This document shows positions 32,499 through 36,255 of a stretch of 36,255 bases of DNA, in pieces. A program made the position numbers and the translations under genes. The stretch's first letter is position 1, and each line of letters begins with the position of its first letter. The DNA comes from Prosthecochloris ethylica (GTDB lineage Bacteria; Bacteroidota; Chlorobiia; Chlorobiales; Chlorobiaceae), in the NCBI RefSeq assembly GCF_015234275.1, contig NZ_JADGII010000018.1; one strand, 5' to 3'. A model generated the notes under the pieces. It was given only the letters and a program-made list of their open reading frames with translations, was not told the origin of the DNA and made no database searches.

Positions 32499-33852
32499 GA
32501 CCATGCAGCGCATACTCACGGTACTCATGCTCCTGTTTCTGCCCTGTGCAGTCACTGCTGAAGAAACACTCCAGGAACTTCCGACCGGCACGCTTACCCT
32601 CGCTGGCGCACAGCAGCTCGCACTGAACAACAACCCGTCCATGCAGAAGGCCCTGGCCTCGGTCAGGGCTGCCGAAGCACGTCTCGGGCAGGCCTATTCG
32701 GCATGGTGGCCGTCCATCACAGCTACCGGCGGCTACTACCGTAACCACGCCGACATCCAGCCGGACTGGCAGCCGGATATCTCTGTCGTGAAAAACCTCA
32801 ACGAGTTCAATGCCGGCCTCGAAGCCAACTGGCTGCTCTTCGACGGCTTTGCCCGCAAGGCACGGACGCTTGCAGCCAGGCGCGGAGTCGATCAGGCACG
32901 GCACCTGGAACACAATGCGAAACGACTGCTGCTTCAATCGGTTTCGACCGCATACTACCAGGCGCAGCTCGCACGCGAACAGATGCGCATTGCCTTACAG
33001 AACATGAGCTTCAACCGTTCACTCGAACACAACGCATCGATACGCTACCGCGTCGGTTCGGCCCCGAAGTCAGAAATGCTCAACTTTTCCGCCCGCGCCC
33101 TGCAGGCCGAAAGCGACCTCATCGATGCAAAAAAAAGTTTCAGGATCGCACTGACCGTACTCGGCGAACTGACAGCTCTGCCGTCAACGGCCTCCCTTGA
33201 TACCCTCTACCCGGAACCGGTTGACACGACGAGCGCCTTCCTGGCAGAACATGAGACCCTGTCACCCGACGAGCAGCTGCGGCACGCCCTCCGGGAACGC
33301 CCGGACCTCCTGGCACTGCAGGCTGCCGTCGACGCTGCCCGCCAGAAGAAAAACGCTGCCATGGGCGCCTGGGCGCCAACCATCGCGGCGGTCGCCGGCG
33401 TGGACTACCTGAAACAGAGCGATATCACTCCCGAACAGGAAGAGGTCACCGCGTATGCAGGCATTGCCGCAGAGTGGAAACTCTTCACAGGAGGAAAACG
33501 ATCAGCGGAATTCCAGGAAAAGAAAGCCGACCTCCTGGCGCTGCAGGCAGACCGGGAGCAGAAAGAACTCGCTGTCCGGTCAGCTGTCCGCCAGGCACTG
33601 TTGGATGTCGAGGCTGCAGGGGAAAACCTCGAACGCAGGCAGAAATCGCACGAACTCACCCGGCGGATACGTGATGACGTTCAAAAGCTCTACACGACGG
33701 GGGCTGCCAACATCACTCGGCTCAACGAAGCCCAGACCGATCTCGTAAGAGCGGCAGGACTGGCCGCGGCAGGGCTGATCGAGTACCGGCTTGCCGAAGA
33801 GCAGCTGCTGCTTGAAACCGGAATGCACAAAAGGCTGCAAACCAGCCGGTGA
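32491..33852 (+). CDS. TolC-family outer membrane efflux protein (second RND system)
   Basis: Outer-membrane channel of the second tripartite pump, 453 residues. The signal peptide ILTVLMLLFLPCAVTA is followed by the OEP opening LTLAGAQQLALNNNPSMQKALASV. Two OEP repeats with long helices (about 60-240 and 260-440) are visible, and the second contains NITRLNEAQTDLVRA, the typical late-helix motif. Length fits the family. It overlaps the end of the pump gene, completing a tetR-adaptor-pump-channel operon. The start could also be the ATG four codons later. Confidence 0.9.
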   Translation: MYKTMQRILTVLMLLFLPCAVTAEETLQELPTGTLTLAGAQQLALNNNPSMQKALASVRAAEARLGQAYSAWWPSITATGGYYRNHADIQPDWQPDISVVKNLNEFNAGLEANWLLFDGFARKARTLAARRGVDQARHLEHNAKRLLLQSVSTAYYQAQLAREQMRIALQNMSFNRSLEHNASIRYRVGSAPKSEMLNFSARALQAESDLIDAKKSFRIALTVLGELTALPSTASLDTLYPEPVDTTSAFLAEHETLSPDEQLRHALRERPDLLALQAAVDAARQKKNAAMGAWAPTIAAVAGVDYLKQSDITPEQEEVTAYAGIAAEWKLFTGGKRSAEFQEKKADLLALQADREQKELAVRSAVRQALLDVEAAGENLERRQKSHELTRRIRDDVQKLYTTGAANITRLNEAQTDLVRAAGLAAAGLIEYRLAEEQLLLETGMHKRLQTSR

Positions 33853-33901
33853 ATGTGTATCTTTCCCTGAAAGGGCTTACATACACACAACCGATCTCTC
33901 C

Positions 33902-34345
33902 ATGCGCTACTCTGAAGCTCAACGGGGAAGGACATTTATCCTTCGTCTCGAGGACGGTGACATCGTCCATGAAACCATCGAAAACTTTGCAGAAGAACAG
34001 GGCATTGCACGTGCTGCCCTGACCATTCTCGGCGGAGCCGACAGGCACAGCAAACTGGTGGTCGGGCCTGAACAGAGCCGTTCACAACCGGTGGTCCCCA
34101 TGCAGCACGAACTGTATGACGCCCATGAGGTCACCGGAACCGGCACCATCTTTCCCGACACCAGTGGAAAACCGGTACTCCATATGCACATGGCCTGCGG
34201 CCGCGAGGAAAACACCGTCACCGGATGCGTGCGTAACGGGGTTCGGGTCTGGCATGTCATGGAAGTGATCCTCTTTGAACTGACCGGGACCGATGCGGTC
34301 CGGAAACCTGATCCTGAAACCGGATTCGAACTGCTCGTTCCCTGA
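33902..34345 (+). CDS. PPC/DUF296 domain protein
   Basis: A 147-residue protein that is a single PPC domain, the fold also found in plant AT-hook proteins and in stand-alone bacterial proteins of uncertain role. The opening FILRLEDGDIVHETIENFAEEQGI, the central ALTILGGADRHSKLVVGP, and the conserved histidine-rich segment KPVLHMHMACGREENTVTGCV (metal-binding type G-x-x-H-x-H) are all present. The upstream in-frame codons read into the TolC-like gene; the ATG at 33902 is the natural start. It may be transcribed with the efflux operon (49-nt gap) but no functional link is known. Confidence 0.9.
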   Translation: MRYSEAQRGRTFILRLEDGDIVHETIENFAEEQGIARAALTILGGADRHSKLVVGPEQSRSQPVVPMQHELYDAHEVTGTGTIFPDTSGKPVLHMHMACGREENTVTGCVRNGVRVWHVMEVILFELTGTDAVRKPDPETGFELLVP

Positions 34346-34366
34346 AAACCGATAACCGTCCAGACG

Positions 34367-34645
34367 ATGATCCCGAACTACCTCTTCGAAACGCTCTGGT
34401 GGGTGATGACAGCGGCTGCATGTATTCTTGCCATCATCCCCGCCCTCGTCAGAAAAATCAGTATCCTCCTCCTGCCGCTGATCGTTGGGGTATGGGCCGG
34501 CCTGCTCTACCTGGTATCACGCTCGTTCGGCAGTGATGCACTCTGGGCGTCGCTTGGAGCATCGCTCCTGATCGGCATCATGACGCTGGTGCTCTCCCTG
34601 CTGTTCTCCGGCATCACCAGCATGCTCAACAACCGCTACCGTTAA
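34367..34645 (+). CDS. Small integral membrane protein of unknown function
   Basis: A 92-residue protein with three predicted transmembrane helices: about 8-25 (LWWVMTAAACILAIIPAL), 30-50 (ISILLLPLIVGVWAGLLYLV) and 60-85 (LWASLGASLLIGIMTLVLSLLF). There are no conserved charged pairs or cysteines, and I do not recognise a family. It lies 21 nt after the PPC gene, probably in the same transcript. Confidence 0.75.
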   Translation: MIPNYLFETLWWVMTAAACILAIIPALVRKISILLLPLIVGVWAGLLYLVSRSFGSDALWASLGASLLIGIMTLVLSLLFSGITSMLNNRYR

Positions 34646-34654
34646 CAAAAGGAG

Positions 34655-34674
34655 GGCGGACGCTGCTGTCCGCC
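34655..34674. terminator. Hairpin between convergent genes
   Basis: GGCGGAC and GTCCGCC form a 7-bp GC-rich stem in the 32-nt gap between the small membrane protein gene and the convergent metallopeptidase gene. It lacks a long T run on either strand (the minus side has CTCCTTTTG), so it is only a possible shared terminator. Confidence 0.5.
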
Positions 34675-34677
34675 ACA

Positions 34678-35394
34678 TCAATACAGGGCGAGATCGACAA
34701 ACAGCGGAACGTATCGGCCAGCCAGCCTGATCTCCTGCCGGTGACGGTCGCACAGGGGATCATGACGCTCGAGAAGGCGCCAGAAATCTCTGGAGTGATC
34801 AGGATGAACGCTGTGACAGAGCTCGTGAAGCAGCACATGGGTGACCAGGTGCGGTGGAAGGAACAGCAGTTTCATGTTCAGGCTTACCCTGCCCTGTGAC
34901 GAAAAACTTCCCCACCTGGTTTTCTGGTGTCGGACCGTCGCACCTGAATACCTGAACTCATGGCGATCAGCAAGACGCTCGATCCAGGGAACCAGTTCAC
35001 GGAAGGCCTTCTGTTTCAGCCATGCTCGCAACACATCATGGACCGAAGGATGATGCGACACCTCTCCGCTCAACTGTAACGACCGCGTTCCGCTCTCTCT
35101 CGCCTCGACATGACCGCACTGCCGCTCATCATACGACAGGCTCCACACCTCGTCGACGCTGTGAAGAACAAGCTGCCGGGGAATCATATCGGAGTGCCCG
35201 GGCCCGTGAGCGGCATGCGATGCATTCAGCTGCCTGCGGGATGCCTGGATCCAGCTCGACTTTCCCTGTACGAGACTCTCGATACGCGATGTATCGAACC
35301 CCGGAGGAACCTGAACAATCAGCCGGCCATCAGCAAGCATCGTCAGCCGAGGATGTTTCAGACGCCGGTTTACCTTCACTGTATAGGATAACAC
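34678..35394 (-). CDS. DUF45/YgjP-like zinc metallopeptidase
   Basis: A 238-residue protein of the YgjP (WLM-like, DUF45) family. The zinc motif HELCH (His190, Glu191, His194) is followed by HSRDFW, with a possible third ligand His200. The family block KTRWGSFSSQGRVSLNMKLL (about 158-177) precedes it. Family members are soluble peptidases of unclear substrate. The start is a GTG at 35394, 12 nt after AAGGAG; its upstream neighbour MutT ends 18 nt before it, so the two are one operon. A small chance remains that the next GTG, five codons on, is used. Confidence 0.9.
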   Translation of the reverse strand: MLSYTVKVNRRLKHPRLTMLADGRLIVQVPPGFDTSRIESLVQGKSSWIQASRRQLNASHAAHGPGHSDMIPRQLVLHSVDEVWSLSYDERQCGHVEARESGTRSLQLSGEVSHHPSVHDVLRAWLKQKAFRELVPWIERLADRHEFRYSGATVRHQKTRWGSFSSQGRVSLNMKLLFLPPHLVTHVLLHELCHSVHPDHSRDFWRLLERHDPLCDRHRQEIRLAGRYVPLFVDLALY

Positions 35395-35412
35395 CTCTGC
35401 GTTCAGCTCCTT

Positions 35413-35823
35413 TCAGGGGGATCGTTGTTGGGTACGGTACTCCTCGAGCACCGGAAGGTCGGCCTCCGGAAACTCGTACTGCGACATCTCGTCAGGCGTA
35501 ATCCATTTCAGCTCCTCATGCTCACGAGACAGAGGCTCACCAGTATCGGCAAGAACGCAGCGAAACGAGATCAGTTCAAGAGAAAAATCAGGGTAGCGGT
35601 GGAAACAGGGCGTCAAGCGCTCGATAATGTTCACCCGCACCCCCAGCTCTTCCTCGAGCTCGCGATGCAGGGCATCCTCGTCAGACTCGCCCGGTTCGAC
35701 CTTTCCCCCGGGAAATTCCCATTTCAATCCGAGATTTTTCCCTGCAGGCCGCCGGGCGATCAACAACCGTTCCCCCCGCTCGATCAACCCGCAAACAACC
35801 CGTCCGATATGAAGCAAAGACAA
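35413..35823 (-). CDS. MutT-type Nudix pyrophosphohydrolase
   Basis: A 136-residue Nudix enzyme, probably clearing 8-oxo-dGTP or another oxidised nucleotide. The Nudix box is perfect (GGKVEPGESDEDALHREL then EEELGV, residues about 39-62), and the N-terminal RVVCGLIERGERLLIARRP and the internal KWEFPGGK fit the MutT/NudG group. No ATG is available: the frame begins with TTG at 35823, with GGAT about 9 nt upstream, so the first few residues are uncertain. It is the first gene of a two-gene operon with the metallopeptidase. Upstream lies the repeat-rich non-coding tail of the window. Confidence 0.88.
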   Translation of the reverse strand: MSLLHIGRVVCGLIERGERLLIARRPAGKNLGLKWEFPGGKVEPGESDEDALHRELEEELGVRVNIIERLTPCFHRYPDFSLELISFRCVLADTGEPLSREHEELKWITPDEMSQYEFPEADLPVLEEYRTQQRSP

Positions 35824-35860
35824 AATATGATCCGTTAGCCGTTATGTAAAACACCTGCCA

Positions 35861-35886
35861 TAGGAGCGAGCGGCGCTGACCCCTAC
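35861..35886. repeat. REP-like palindrome, hybrid form
   Basis: TAGGAGCGAGCG followed by GCGCTGACCCCTAC. The left arm matches the element at 35931 (GAGCG type) and the right arm matches the element at 36112 (CTGACCCC type), so the two arms no longer pair fully. This is an apparent hybrid between the two forms. Confidence 0.7.
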
Positions 35887-35930
35887 GGAAGACAAGGCAC
35901 ATATTCGTGAATGATGACCGGTGTATGGTG

Positions 35931-35958
35931 TAGGGGCGAGCGGCGCTCGCCCGCATCG
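35931..35958. repeat. REP-like palindrome, GCGAGC form
   Basis: TAGGGGCGAGCGGCGCTCGC then CCGCATCG. GGGCGAGCG pairs with CGCTCGCCC around a single G, giving a 9-bp stem. It is a short intergenic palindrome sharing the lead TGTAGGGG with the element at 36112 read on the minus strand. Confidence 0.8.
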
Positions 35959-36111
35959 AATGCCCGACAACAGACGAACACCCCCAGCGAATGCCACCAC
36001 AAAACCCCAGAACACCTCATCCCCCTTTTTCCGATCACCGGTCACCGCACCGAAAGCCCCCCCCCTGCCTCTTGTCTCTTTCCTCCCGCGCTACAGGCGC
36101 CCCGACCTCCC

Positions 36112-36141
36112 GGGTCAGCGCCGCTGACCCCTACACGGGAC
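36112..36141. repeat. REP-like palindrome, GTCAGC form (inverted)
   Basis: GGGTCAGCG and CGCTGACCC pair around a single C, followed by CCTACACGGGA. Read on the minus strand it begins TGTAGGGGTCAGCG, matching the outer sequence of the element at 35931 but with TCAGC in place of CGAGC. Confidence 0.8.
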
Positions 36142-36199
36142 AAAGGCAAAAGTAAAAAATCAGGCACTAATTCATCCATTTCCCGTATCTTCCCAACCT

Positions 36200-36255
36200 T
36201 TCACTGGTCACTGGTCACTGGTCACTGGTCACTGGTCACTGGTCACTGGTCACTG
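36200..36255. repeat. Heptamer tandem array (unit CACTGGT)
   Basis: Seven complete CACTGGT units and part of an eighth, cut off by the right window edge. The non-coding stretch 35824-36199 before it holds the three REP-like palindromes, short heptamer fragments (CACCGGT near 36036, CTTGTCTC near 36070), and no open frame that looks real. Confidence 0.92.

Overview
This 36.3 kb window has compact, moderately GC-rich bacterial DNA with short intergenic gaps and a purely Gram-negative envelope repertoire (two RND tripartite pumps with TolC-family outer membrane proteins, a lipoprotein adaptor). The best fit is a green sulfur bacterium (Chlorobiaceae), probably a marine or halotolerant one such as Prosthecochloris or a salt-requiring Chlorobium. 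The reasons are a metK-ahcY operon with a long structured leader where the SAM-Chlorobi RNA motif is known to occur, an Ne-acetyl-beta-lysine osmolyte operon known from green sulfur bacteria and methanogens, a CrtI-family carotenoid-type oxidoreductase, and intergenic heptamer arrays. The lineage call is an inference; no marker such as a bacteriochlorophyll or reaction-centre gene lies in the window.

Layout. 1-118: heptamer tandem array abutting the 3' end of rny. 119-4999 (minus): pheT, a small coiled-coil gene, zapA, a 6S RNA (ssrS) and rny, a translation, division and RNA-decay block. 5031-5596 (minus): four tRNA genes (transcribed Pro-Arg-His-Glu) with a clear promoter at one end and an intrinsic terminator at the other. 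5703-11337 (minus): an RND efflux operon (periplasmic adaptor, inner-membrane pump, TolC-like channel). 11433-11840 (minus): a Nudix hydrolase, divergent from a sugar nucleotidyltransferase (11941-12924, plus). 12930-15821 (plus): promoter, structured leader with pseudoknot potential, metK, ahcY. 15891-16058: tRNA-Gln with promoter and terminator. 16112-16842: a second heptamer array and trpF. 16818-17780 (minus): an alpha/beta hydrolase.

17871-24683 (plus) reads as an osmoadaptation region: a MarR regulator with tandem palindromes in its own promoter region, lysine 2,3-aminomutase (ablA), a sodium/solute symporter, beta-lysine acetyltransferase (ablB), a CPA2-type Na+/H+ antiporter, a small unknown protein and an MscS-type channel. 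ablA and ablB together make Ne-acetyl-beta-lysine; the symporter, antiporter and MscS channel would handle solute uptake, sodium extrusion and emergency solute release.

24696-26099: CrtI-family oxidoreductase. 26106-27464 (minus): MATE transporter, divergent from a second efflux operon (plus, 27662-33852: TetR regulator, lipoprotein adaptor, RND pump, TolC-like channel), each side with its own recognisable promoter. 33902-34645: a PPC/DUF296 protein and a small membrane protein. 34678-35823 (minus): a MutT-type Nudix enzyme followed by a DUF45/YgjP-like metallopeptidase. 35824-36255 is non-coding: three palindromic REP-like elements, one an apparent hybrid of the other two, and a third heptamer array at the window edge. 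Both window ends fall inside heptamer arrays, which suggests an assembly contig broken at repeats.
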